Shown here in pieces: positions 47,955-59,439 of a DNA stretch of 64,000 nt. The notes under the pieces are model-generated. The model was not told the DNA's origin. It ran no database searches and worked only from the letters and a program-made list of their open reading frames with translations. This DNA comes from Nageia nagi (lineage: Eukaryota > Pinophyta). Position 1 is the first letter of the stretch; each line of letters begins with the position of its first letter. The stretch lies in assembly GCA_050084985.1 (NCBI GenBank), contig JBITNC010000001.1:65224001-65288000 (forward strand), read 5' to 3'. The translations under genes were made by a program, and so were the position numbers.

Positions 47955-50760
47955 AAGGATACCATCTATAATTTTCTCCCTAATAAAATAGGCTTAGATT
48001 TCTACATGTTTTGTTCTCTAATAGAAAATAGGGTTTTTTTTAAAGTAATACCAACTAATTATCTAAAAAAATTTAAGATGGGAGATACTACTCATACCCA
48101 ATTTCTTTTAGAAGATGCCTCAACTAGAAAAAGATACATATTCTTGGGTCAATATTCTATCTCTATGGTGGAAAGAGTTGTAGTAGGCTTATTCTTGGAA
48201 GCCTAAGGCATAGCACCTGAAACCAATGCTAAAGACATAAGAAAAGGTTATTTTTTTTCATATCTTTCTCCCCCATAGTCAAAATCTAAGAACCTTGAGA
48301 GAAAAAATAAGAACAACTTGGAATACTTAAGAACAAGATTCTTAGTTCTTGAACATACCTTAAAATGTTTTTAAGAACATTAAGGTTTCAACATACATGT
48401 TTTCCATAAATCATTCCATAGATTTATTGTAAAGGAAATATCTAGCCTAATATAGTTAAATAAATAAGATTGCTAATTAATTACCTATAATTCATAGCAT
48501 CAACCAACTGAGAGTTGGAGCTAAGAGACAAAGTGATTCTAGGAGAGACTAGGATTGTTGTAGGTTTGCAGTCCTCCATTCTAAACTTTTGCAAGATATA
48601 TAAGATATACTTTAGAATGACTAAGGTAAGACAATTCTTGTATTGGTACACTTGCATACCAAGGTACTAGTGCAAGGGACCAAGATTAATCATTTAATTT
48701 TTTTTTGATTTTGTATGTGCACTCTTGGATGATTTCAACATTATTCTCTATTATCAAAAATCATCCACATAGAGAAGAATCAAGACCAAGTCTTTTCCTT
48801 GATTGAACACATAAAGATCAGTATTGGAGAAGCACTTAGATAATCCAAGGTCCTCAAAGTATCTTGAAATCATTTTGTACCAGGCTCTAGGTTCTCAAGA
48901 AAAATTCTTTAGTTTGCACACAAATGACTCTTTCTTTTCCATAACAAATCTTTTTTGTTGGTTCATGTAAATTTGTACATCTAAGTCACCAATGATAAAA
49001 GCCCTCTTAATGTTAAGTTGAAAAACTTTTCAACCTTGAGCTATTGAAAGAGCAAGGATTAACCTAATAGTGGGTATCTTTACAACTGGAGAAAAGGTTT
49101 TCTCATAATCAACTCTATATTTCTAAGAAAAACTTTTAGCTACTAACCTTGCCTTGTATTTCTCAATTTCACTAACTAAATTTATTTGACCTTGTAGATC
49201 CACTTATTACCAATCACATTTCATTCATTGGTATAAGGAACCAAATCTCAAGTTTGATTTTTCATTAGAGCCCCATAATCCACTTTCATTGCTTCCATTC
49301 AGGACTCGTACTTTGAAGCTTCCTTGAAATATGAGGGCACATTCTTACTATCAATTTTGGTAAACAAGGATTTATTTAAGATCATACTTCTTGTTATCCT
49401 TTGTGTTGAAGATTTTTACTCTTAAAGTGAACTTATCGACACTAATATCCATCCAATTAGGTGCATCAAAAGAGTCATCAAGATCATCCAAATCCTCATT
49501 AAGAAGCAGATTATTCAAAGAGTTCATTGAACTTTACATCCCTTGAGATAAATACTTTTTTATACAAAGGATAGTAGATCCTATAGCCTCTATGCCAATT
49601 CTCATAACCTATAAAGATGCATTATTTAGATTTTTTAACCAACTTTTTCTTTTATTAAGAACAACAAAGGCATTGGCATCATAACCAAAAACCTAAAGTG
49701 AGAGAAGTTAGGTTTCTTTCCTTTCCATGCTTCATATAGAGTTTTCCTTCAACTACTTTCATAAGGTACCTATTTAGGGTGTAGATTGCAATGCTCATAG
49801 CTTCACCCCATAAGAAACTAAGAAGGTTTCCCAACATACACCTTGCCATTTCTTGAATGTTCCTATTGTTTCTTTTGAAAATACCATTCTACTGAGGGGT
49901 GTAAGGTATAATAAATTACCTTTGATCCATATTTGGCACAATAATCTTTAAAAAATCATTACTATTATACTCATCCCTATTACCATATCTTAGCATATTG
50001 ATTTTGAAGCTAGACTTATTTTCAACCAAGTATTTGAAATCTTTGAACCTATCAAAGGTTTGATCCTTGTACATTAGAAAATAACAAAAATTTCATCATG
50101 TTGAATTCATAAATGAAAGTTAAGACATAAGCTGCTCCCCCAAGTGACTTAGTAAAAATGGACTCATCAAATCTGAATGCACTAAGTTGAAGAGGTTGTG
50201 TTTCCCTTGTTGCCTTATCTTTCTTAAATTTTTGCTTATTCTTTTTTCCTAGGATATTCTTCTCACAAAGTCCAATAGAGGGTGATATCATAAGAAAACC
50301 TTCCATAAGTTTTTAATCTTTCATAACTTGAATACTTTTATGGTTAAGGTGGCCTAATTAATGGTACCAAAGATTGCCCATAGAAAAAACATTTGTAGTA
50401 AGGCACATCTTTGTTAGATCTTTATCCACAATGTATAGATCATCTTTCAATGATCCTTTCACCAAAGTGGCAACTCCCTTCTTCATGCATCATGAGTATG
50501 AGTTGAACTTGAATCAATATTCTTTCCTTGCAACTTGAATTATGAAAAGAAGGTTCATTGTGAGATTAGGCATATAAAGCACATTTTCAAGAACCTTTAA
50601 TTGTATAAAACACTCCTAATACCTTGGAATTCAAGGATTAAATTATCACCTATCACAACTACATCTTTTCTATACTTATGAAAATTTTAAACTTAATATT
50701 TTCAAAACACATGTGATTAGTGCACCCAGATTCAATAGTTCAATCATTCAAGAATGTGTG
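47955..50760 (-). pseudogene. Copia-B pol and protease, heavily decayed
   Basis: Aligned to copy 2: RNase H 47955-48400, RT 48400-49320, integrase about 49330-50370, protease about 50380-50740. Stops are frequent and the longest open piece, 50052-50306 (84 codons), includes the integrase N-terminal remnant with the SLGGAAYVLTFIYEF phrase. No complete catalytic motif was read. It is the most eroded pol in the window, which suggests an older insertion than 25377-39314. Confidence 0.7.
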
Positions 50761-51680
50761 AAACTTGAATAAAAATTACAAACATAAGTAGAATTCTTGT
50801 TCTTCTTCTTTCCATTAAATTTATTTGATTTTTTAGTTCCTTTTCCACCTTTTCTTTCATTTTATTGTGGCAAATCATATTCCCTATGAACATAGATGCC
50901 ACATAATTACAATTGCCATCAAACTTGGCTTTCGATTTTCTTGAATTGTCATGCCCATTTTGTTTTTTGTTTTCCACTTTCTTGAAATCCCTTTTCAGAG
51001 CATGGGAATACTTTTTTGTTTATTGAACTTTGTTTTAAATAGATTCTTCATTAGCCCAAGTGCCACAGGATGCTCCTTAGGAGTAGAGATCAACAACTTT
51101 TTGTTAAGTGTTTTCTCATATTCAAGATAAGTCTTAAAAGATTTTCCAAGGAGAACACCTCTTTTCATCATCGAGCCTTATCTTAATAATTATCATAAAG
51201 TGATAAATTTAGTATAGAGCTTTGAATGATGTTAAACACCATAAACTCATCATTGATCCAATTGCAACTGCACCCACAAGTTGGGTCCTTAGGTCAATAA
51301 TCTTGTTTAAGTATATAGCCACACTTTGATTTTGCTCTTAATGTGATCGCATTAATTTCTGAAGAATGGTGAACCTTGTAGATAATTTGGTATAGAGGTA
51401 GATATTCTTTAACCTATTCAAGCTTCCTTTGTAGGTTTGAAGAAAGATCATGAGAAGACTTCATTTGAAATTGCACGAAAGGTCATGGAGGTTTCTAACT
51501 TATTCTTTATGTTGTAAAACTCAAGTGCATTCTCATTTGTTGGAGCAATTGATTTTCATTTATGGTTTTCCATATTTTTTGTGCTTGGAGATCCACTTTT
51601 ATTCTAAGTTCTCAAATGTTGTAGTTGGAACTATCTAGATATGCTTGGGTGAAAAAGAGTATCCCATTTTGCTACAAAAT
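50761..51680 (-). pseudogene. Copia-B gag remnant
   Basis: 50744-50977 is open and has KAKFDGNCNYVASMFIGN, where the first zinc-knuckle Cys survives (CNY) and the second Cys and His are lost. Basic Lys/Asn-rich tract around it. The upstream part to 51680 is collinear with 30060-30620. Confidence 0.6.
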
Positions 51681-53300
51681 AATTTGAAAGTGTTAACAAT
51701 CTAAGCATGTTAAATTTATCAATCATAAAGTTGAGTTTTAATCATAAATCAATCATATAAGTTCAATTATACATGTTGAATTATTCAACTATACATGTTG
51801 AATTTCAACCAAAGGTAATCAACAAGGATTGATTAAATTGTTAACTAATTTTATATATTCAAAAGGTTATAATTCCTCAAACCATATATATCAACATATA
51901 ATATTTGTTCATAACCAGTAATATAGTCATAGAGAGGTTAAATTTGAGGCTTTTTTTTTGTTTGAAATTAGACCTTCACCTGGATTCCCTTAAGGTGGAG
52001 CCTAGGTCCTACCAACCAGTTCGCCTTGGTTGGAAATATACTCTCACAGAAGGAGTACTAGCTATTTTCTAAGATTTTGGTGTATATAGGATTAGCCAAA
52101 TTATTATCTTAATTAAGTTTTCAAATTTTCCTCCTAGGTTATAAGATAATCTTGAATGGAAGGTGGACATGTGGTATCACTACACACATGCTTTTCCATC
52201 TATAGGGATTTATGTATAGAATAATAGAGGACATAGGTGCAATTAAAAGTATGGACTTTTCACCCCTTGGATCATTGAACTGAAGTCTCCAATCTTCCTT
52301 ATTCTCACTCATGGCTCCCCAAACAAGTCATGTTGTGGAATAAAACATGCATATGAATTCATTTTAGTCGAAGCAATTTCAATATTTATGATGTTGCAAA
52401 AACATAAAGTAAAGTGCTTAAAATGAAACATCATCCAAAAATTGAAACTTAAAAGTACATCATCCATCATAATATCTAAGTGTAAAATCTAAGAGCATCC
52501 AATGTGTTTTGTCACAACCCCAAGAGGACATCTTTACAAAAATTGCTTACATTTGTTTCAAGTAATAAGAACAAAGGAGTCCACCCTTTTTACTTAAAAA
52601 TAGAACTTAGAAAAAAAAAAATGATTTCATACTTAAACATACATGTATCAAGATTCCATGCTTAAAGCCATACACTTAGCAAGATTCCAAGCTTAAAATA
52701 TACTTATTAAAACATTCTATCTCAAAAAATTAGCTCAAAAAATAATACCTTGTTTCAAGGTCTTCCCCCTTAATTTTTAGAAAAATATTGCATAAAAAAA
52801 ATTACACATGCTTAAATTTCCATCAAAATATTTAAGTAAAAATTTGCTTAAATTTTCCCCTTTAATTTAATGAGTAAAAATACTCCTTAAAAAATTTTAC
52901 CCCTTTCCAAAATAATTCCCTTTTCTTAAGAACATTTGTAAGGAATTCCCCCCTTTTAAAAAATGCTCATAAATATTTAACTATTATCCTCCTAAAAAAT
53001 AATATAAAGAATCTATCAATTTTAAAATATTAGAAATTTGTAAACTTCAAAAAGGGCAAATTGACAAGTCTTTTCTATAAAACTTGTAAGTGCAATTAAT
53101 GAATTTGTGCAATTAATTGACATTAAAAATGCACTTAGAAAAAAAAAGGACCTCCTTCAATTCATTAGTCCCATCACATTTAAAGGAAATAGAAATTTCA
53201 CTAAAGAGGAAAAAATATTTCCTCAAAAATTGCAACAGGTGATTGAATAATATTATATTTAAAAAAATGTATAATATTTTATATAAAAAAAGGTATAGAA
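51681..53300 (-). other. Copia-B 5' leader (third copy)
   Basis: Shares the phrases AAATTAGACCTTCACCTGGAT (51965-51985), ATATACTCTCACA-AAG-AGTACTAGCTATTTT and CATGGCTCCCCAA-CAAGTCATGTTG (52308-52335) with 30830-31215. AT-rich to about 53300, with runs of lysine-like AAAAA and TTTTCCCC text. The RY-type GCATGC repeats are weak here. Confidence 0.7.
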
Positions 53301-54670
53301 ATGAGGCAGGGGAGTGATCTTATAGAAAATGGACAAGGGGGTTAGATGAAGTGTCAGAGTGAGGTTATGGAGGGGTTAGCATAGGGAGAAGGTGCTATGT
53401 GGTCATATTTTGGAGGGCTTATCCATAGAGGATGGAGAGGATGGGAACATCGGGTTCAGTGTAACATGAGTGGGCACTTACGCATAGGTTAGGAGTTCTA
53501 CAACAAGGCATGAGATGCTGATATGCATTGTATTTGAGTGTGAGAGGGAATGTGGCATAGGAGGTAGCAACTAAATAATAGGTGAGTGGGTACATTGTAG
53601 CTACCAAGTGCAATTAACCATGACATGGGACATGGAACTGATTGCATGTCTGTGCATAGTAAATATTGGACAATGTGAGGGGAAGCGATGGGGAAATAAG
53701 GAGCACCTACCATAGGCTAGGGAAAGCACTTGAGATGGGGATACGATGGATTAATGGGTATCAAGTATGGTGAGTGGAGTCCTGGTGGGTGATGGGGTTG
53801 GGTAGTAGGCCAACACATATTGGTAATATCTCTCAACACCCTATCAATATTCACTTAATCTTAATGAACCTATTCTAAATTTTAATTGATTTGATTCCTT
53901 CACCAATGGAAATTTCCTAAGAAACATCATTCATCCCCCACAATGATGCCACCCCTTCTATTTCCATTTATTTGCATATAGAAGAAGATAGAGTATCCCA
54001 CCTACACACAAAACCCCCAATTTTCCATCAACTCAATGATCTCTTAGGTCAAAAATCATTCCCCTCCTTCCCTAATTCCTCCATCCAACCTCCTTTGGTG
54101 AGTCAAGGCATGAAGAGAGTTGAAATAGATGATCCTCCACACATGATTTTAGGTATGAGACTTACTTCCATAATATCATCCCATTGATAGTACATAATGG
54201 TAGACTAATGCTACAGCAAAAACAATCCTAAAAATCCAAGCCCCAAAGCCCTTTCTAACAAACAAAACCATGGCATTCATAAGGAGAGGCAATTTACAAC
54301 TATACATAGGAAAGAATGGCATATATTCCAATCAAGAAATGCTTAGATATCAACTTTGAAAGGTTTGGAAGATGGTTCTCAAACATAACTTGAGGACCTT
54401 ATCAATCCAAAGTAGCAATCCTAATGAAGATCATAACCTAGAAACAACATTATAATAACGAATGATGGTAAAAAAAGAATTTCAAATTTTTGTGAACATA
54501 TTTGAAGTCATGGTTTCAATTATCACATAGGGTAAGTGGTGAAATCTATTTTTTTAAAAGTTGTAAATTTTTTTGATATATATTATTTTTAGTTTCATCA
54601 AATTATGATAACTAATTCTTAAAGATAGATGATTCATGTCCCATTTGTGGTAATGATTGTATACTATTTC
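53301..54670. other. Intergenic, unrecognised; G-rich patch 53290-53810
   Basis: 53290-53810 is unusually rich in G for this window (GGAGGGG, GGTGGGT phrases) with no coding motif. It may still belong to the Copia-B leader. 53820-54660 has an open stretch at 53972-54187 (plus, 71 codons) with Pro-rich text but no domain. Confidence 0.45.
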
Positions 54671-54976
54671 ACATAGATGATTGATTGCATAAAAGTGCAA
54701 ATGATCTTCTATAGAAAAAGTGTAGATGATCATCTACAAATTGGTGCTATAGATCATCTGAATAAAAGGATAGATGATCATCTACACATTGCTAGATATG
54801 ATTATTTGCACTTTTATATAGATGATCATCTACATAAAAGTGTAGATGATTATTATATAAAAGTGTAGATGATCATCTATATAAAAGTGTAGATGATCAT
54901 CTATAAATTTATATAGATGATCATTTGTACTTTTATGCAAATGATCATTAGCATATTTATGCTATTGATCATTTGT
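54671..54976. repeat. 24-bp tandem array with palindromic core, about 12 units
   Basis: Units of 24 bp centre on AGATGATCATCT, a perfect 12-base palindrome, alternating with either ATAAAAGTG or its complement CACTTTTAT, so individual units appear flipped relative to each other. The period is exactly 24 for most steps (for example about 54839, 54863, 54887). In the plus frame from 54677 it reads as an eight-residue repeat around VDDHLHK. Because of the palindrome a similar peptide appears on the other strand. Confidence 0.9.
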
Positions 54977-55221
54977 GTTCTAAAAAATGACTCATTGAAA
55001 AATGCATTAAATGCAATCATACATAATAAATGCTAACATGTGTCAAGTCTTATAAAAATCCTTAAGTAATTTTCACCTCATTTCAATGCTTCAACTCTCT
55101 AGATCTATAGTTCCATCCATGTCCCCTTTCCCTCCTTTCCCCACACAAATTTCCAAGTCCTTCCTTGCCCTCCTTCATACAAATCCTCCCTCTCCTCAAG
55201 TCCTCACTACTCAGGACCACC

Positions 55222-58120
55222 ATGTTGACATCTAATGCTACTGCCTTGACTCGACTAGCATCATACATTTACAAGAATCTGTATGGCCCAAATTTTGGAG
55301 ATTCTTATCACTCCTGGATATGACTTCATTGGATGCAAGAATCCAACCTTATATCATTACTTTCAATGGGCACATTTTTATATGATATTCCTCTTTTGGA
55401 TGTGATTGTCAACTTGTTTGACAATGAAAACTCAACTATTAGAATGATGGTCCATGGAAAACCTATTTTGTTCTCTATTAAACCCTCTGATATACATAGA
55501 TTGATAGATCTATCTTACAAGGATGCTGAGGAGCCTATCAATACAAAGGAAACTCTTTTAAATGATAAATGATAAAATACATCTAAAAAAACTATGGTAT
55601 CCCTATGGAATGTTTGATAGGTGAAAGGGTTTTTAGTTGGTTAAGTCTCCTTTTAATTTATTAAGATTTCAATAAATACTTTAATTTTTGATGTGTTTTT
55701 TGTAATTTTTCTTAGTTTCCTAGCATGGTTTACAATGTAGTATGATTTTTTATAGTTATCCACAATCCCTCAAGAAGGGAACTCAGTATGCATGATGTTC
55801 AGAACCCTTTTATGAAGGTTGCCATAGAGTTCTTTCAAGCTAGAATAGTTCTACAAGGTAGAGCTATGTATATTCTATTTTGGGGCCTTTATTACATTCT
55901 ACAATGTATTGAGAAAAAAAATTTGATTGGAGCTCTTACATTTCAAATAGGATCAAATATGTATTTCCATTATAAAATATCAATCTCTCAAAATGTATAC
56001 TTGTTTAGTTGTAATTATTTGCTTCAATTACTATGAGGCTTTTTATAGTTTACAAAACACTCCACCTATAATAATTGTTCATATTCAGTTGAAATCATTG
56101 GGACTTACTATAGAGGAAGTGTAGGTAATTGAATGTATTTTTATTTTTTAATTGATGTGTTAATTATATTATTGAATTGAAGAATCTAGCTAAAATGATT
56201 TTTGAATCATTGAAATTTTTATTTATCTATAATAAAAAGAAAATTAGGAGATTCAACCTTTTGCAAATAGGTTGCAATTAGATGAATGCTACCTAAAGAT
56301 ATGAGAGATTCCCAAGGGGAAATTGGTTCATGCTTGTTGAGGAAATCTTTAATGAAGCATAGCGAAATTCACAAGTTGTCTCCAATTCTACGAAAAATTC
56401 TACTATGTCATACCATAGTCCATTCCATCTCCTTTGAATAAATAAAATAATCAAATCAATATTGATGATGATTATAATGAAGTTGAACACCTACCATAAT
56501 AGAACACTTATATCCCAGGTAATCATTCTTTCTATGAATAACATATAGACCCTAGAGAATTTTTAGACATATGGTCAAACTTGGTGTACACATGGATGAT
56601 TGTTTGTGCAATTACACAGACTATCATCTATATGTACACTAACAATCATCTATTTTTTTAAAAAAATATTCATTGATTCATTTTATTTAACCTTTCTAGT
56701 TTTTAAATATTTTTTGGAATGATTTAATGATTATAGATACAAATATGGGTCCACCACCGCCAATGCAAGTAACATAGCCCCCTTCTAACAAGTCTTGGAG
56801 CCAGAAGGTAAGCAAAGTAGTATTAGATGAATACTTTTAAACCATTTTTATTTTTTATTATTTGCATTATAGTATCTAATAATTAATCATATATAAATTT
56901 GAAATTTTGAAGGTGGGCGGTCCAATATTTCAATTTCTTGTAATCAACCCATCATTTTGTGAGCAATGCTTCCTCCCCTAATTCCACTAATGAGAGGGTA
57001 GTTACAAGTACAATCAAGAGGAAAATAGATCCCACATAATGTTTTATGGAATGTTTCAACTAGTTGTAGGACTACATTAAGTTGAAGAGGAAGAAGTAGA
57101 AGAATAAAAAAATTGAAAGCTCCTAGCCCATACAATATTTCAACAATTAGTGATGTCTCCAATTTCACATTATCGAATGTAAATTTAGTAGCATGTAATA
57201 TGGTAGGTCTTTGTACACTAGAACTTGATAAAGATTACCTGCAAAGAATGGTATAAGAGCAAGGTACTATGCATGGTGATGGTATAGGGGAAGAAAATCA
57301 ATGTCAACCTACTGCAAGCCACAACCCTCCACAACCAATACAGAAAGAAGATTTATATGTGTCTATTCTATTTGATAGCCTAATTTTGTTGAATGTGGAG
57401 GAAATAATTAGGAATTCTAGTCTTCCTAACATTTTGAGTGCAAAGATGTGGAAATTTTGTGTAAAATACTATTCAAAGAGATTAATGCAAGATTTTCAAA
57501 CTATGAAAAGAGGAAAAAGATATTTTTAGAGAAGCTTGTGGCATGTGAAGAAGCTTATGGCACATTTTAAAGTGGACACATCAGGAAAGATAAAATTTGA
57601 TTCTTCATATGTATACATTGATGTCAATCACATTTTAACAAGTTAGAAAATTTAAATGTTTGAGGCCCAATCCTATTACAACACTTGGGCTACTAACATG
57701 TAGAAGGTTGAAATTGCTAAAGTTGCAAAAGATCTAGTAGAGCTAAGAATTTTGTAAGCAATTTAGTGAATGTACAATGTAAATTGTAGTTTCATTTTAT
57801 TATATTTTTTTTTCAAATTTAAATTTTCATATCTAATTATGGTCTTTGGCTATATTTTTTAGTCCAACTTTGACAACTTGAAAAATAAGTAAACAACTTG
57901 CTTGTTCAAGTTGAAAAAGTAAGGAAGAGCCTACTAAATACATCCATGATGAAGGAGAAGCTCCTAAAAGATTTGAAGGATAATAACACATTGAAATTAA
58001 TCATAAAGGAGCATAATATGCAATTCCATATTCTAATGAAGTAAAAAGAAATGAAGACTCAAGCTGTGGAGATACCAGAGAGGATGGAGGAAAAGAGATG
58101 AGAAGCTTAGGTCAAACTTT
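55222..58120 (+). pseudogene. Decayed, unrecognised coding region between 24-bp arrays
   Basis: Protein-like text on the plus strand survives in pieces. 55222-55572 (one TGA at about 55318, then 79 open codons with NSTIRMMVHGKPILFSIKPSDIHRLIDL). 55788-56036 with NPFMKVAIEFFQARIVLQG and ILFWGLYYILQC. About 57050-57530 with DVSNFTLSNVNLVACNMVGL and VEEIIRNSSLPNILSAKMWKFCVKYYSKR. About 57850-58070 with a Leu/Lys heptad-like segment (VRKSLLNTSMMKEKLLKDLKD), probably coiled coil. Composition and word use look coding, but frames jump and I do not recognise the family. It could be a transposon-encoded protein or captured host gene. A GAAG-GTAAGC at 56803-56815 resembles a 5' splice site. Confidence 0.4.
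56586..56657. repeat. 24-bp repeat, three units, inside the unrecognised region
   Basis: Three consecutive 24-base segments (56586, 56610, 56634) carry GATGATTG, GACTATCATCTA and AACAATCATCTA, the same core as the flanking arrays, with GTACAC or TTACAC at fixed offset. Confidence 0.65.
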
Positions 58121-58782
58121 GGATACTGCACAAAGAGACATATTGAAAGTAGTAGATTTGGGTTAACATTTGAACCAATATTTTTTAAAGATGTACTAGT
58201 AAGGATGAGATTCAGGAGAATATTGAGAAAATTCTTGAAAAGATAGACTTTAATTTTTAAACATTTAGTGGGAAGTTTGAAACTTTTTTTATAAGAACTT
58301 GTGGTTATTATGTTTTTAATTTTAGAGGGGAAATTTTTAAATACTTGTGGATATGGTATTTTTAATTTTATAAAGGTTGGTTGTATGTTTTTAAATTTTG
58401 TGGCATTATGGAAGTTATAAGCCACTTTTTTTGAATCATTACATGTGTTGTTAGACATTGAAAAATTTAAATGAAAAGAAATGCTTATGACTTATGAGCA
58501 AGTGTGTTTTCAGTATGAGCAAGTATGTTTTGAATCATTGAATGTTTGTCATAAGTATATTTTTTGAATGATAGCATTAGCAACTATGTTCAAAGTTTCA
58601 AACTATTGAAATGATGATTGAATTATAGATTGTTGTAACCAAGTATGTTTTTTTAGAATCATTGCATGTTTGAGAAAACTATTAGAATGGTTATTTCTTT
58701 TTTTTAGAGGTATATTTTTGTAATCATTGAATGTTTGGGCAAGTATTTTCTTTGAATGATAGCCTATATAAGTATTGTACAA

Positions 58783-59113
58783 ATGTAGATGATCATTCAA
58801 TGTATAAATGTAGATAATCATCATTGTATAAATGTAAATGATCATCAATGTGTAAAAATAGATGAGTATCAATGTATAATCCTAGATGACCATCAACATA
58901 TAAACTTAGATGATAATCTTCACACTAATGACCATCAGTGTCTAAAATTAGACAATCATTAGTATCTTAACCTAAATGATTGTCAATGTCTTAACCCAGA
59001 TAGTCATTAATATCTTAACCCAGATGATCGTCAGTATCTTGACCCAATCTTAATTGTTAATGTCTTGACCTAGACGATCGTCAGTGCCTTGACCTTGATG
59101 ATCTTCAATGTCT
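58783..59113. repeat. 24-bp tandem array, about 14 units, with graded sequence drift
   Basis: Almost every step is exactly 24 bp (one 23, one 26 and one shortened unit). Core GATGATCATC on the left changes unit by unit to GATGATCGTC on the right, and the linker changes from ATGTATAAATG to ATGTCTTGACC. The right end is therefore GC-richer, with CGATCG-type centres. It shares core and period with 54671-54976. Confidence 0.88.
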
Positions 59114-59439
59114 TACCTTTTATAACATGTTGGAACTTATTGCTTGCATTCATAAGTTGTATTTGTAATGATAAGTTGAATTCAAAAGCTTACAAGTTAC
59201 ATAATTTTAAAAAGTATTGAATTATTGATAAGAATCAAGATTCGTATATTCATCACAAATTAACATTCAACAATTTCCTTAATCTTAAAAAATATCAAAT
59301 ACAATGTCTATACAACATTGTTAAAAAAATACATTCAATTTGTTTCAAGTACCAGATAATCCAAAATTCAAACACTAAATAATCTAGGAAATTCTTAACA
59401 AATTACACTAAGGTCACAATAATTTTTTTATAAATTATA

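Larger units (their letters stand above)
47481..53300 (-). mobile_element. Copia-B element, LTR to leader, no 5' LTR
   Basis: LTR at 47481-47954 (starts at AGATAATTTC, lacking the terminal about 20 bp TGAAGGAACTAACATTAAC), followed directly by RNase H sequence at about 47955 without polypurine tract or 3' UTR. RT, integrase, protease, gag and leader then follow on the minus strand to about 53300. No PBS or 5' LTR is seen at its upstream end. Confidence 0.83.

Noticed and set aside
54671-54976. CRISPR array
   Set aside because: Units are directly adjacent with no unique spacers, some are inverted, and the context is plant-like. It is a tandem array.
55083-55268. 61-codon minus-strand open frame (MYDASRVKAV start)
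   Set aside because: It is antisense to the plus-strand reading from 55222 that continues into the longer open block, and has no domain.
58033-58458. 141-codon open frame on the minus strand
   Set aside because: Low-complexity Lys/Asn/Phe/Leu text. The plus strand here carries the coiled-coil-like end of the decayed region, so this is probably its complement plus AT-rich chance.
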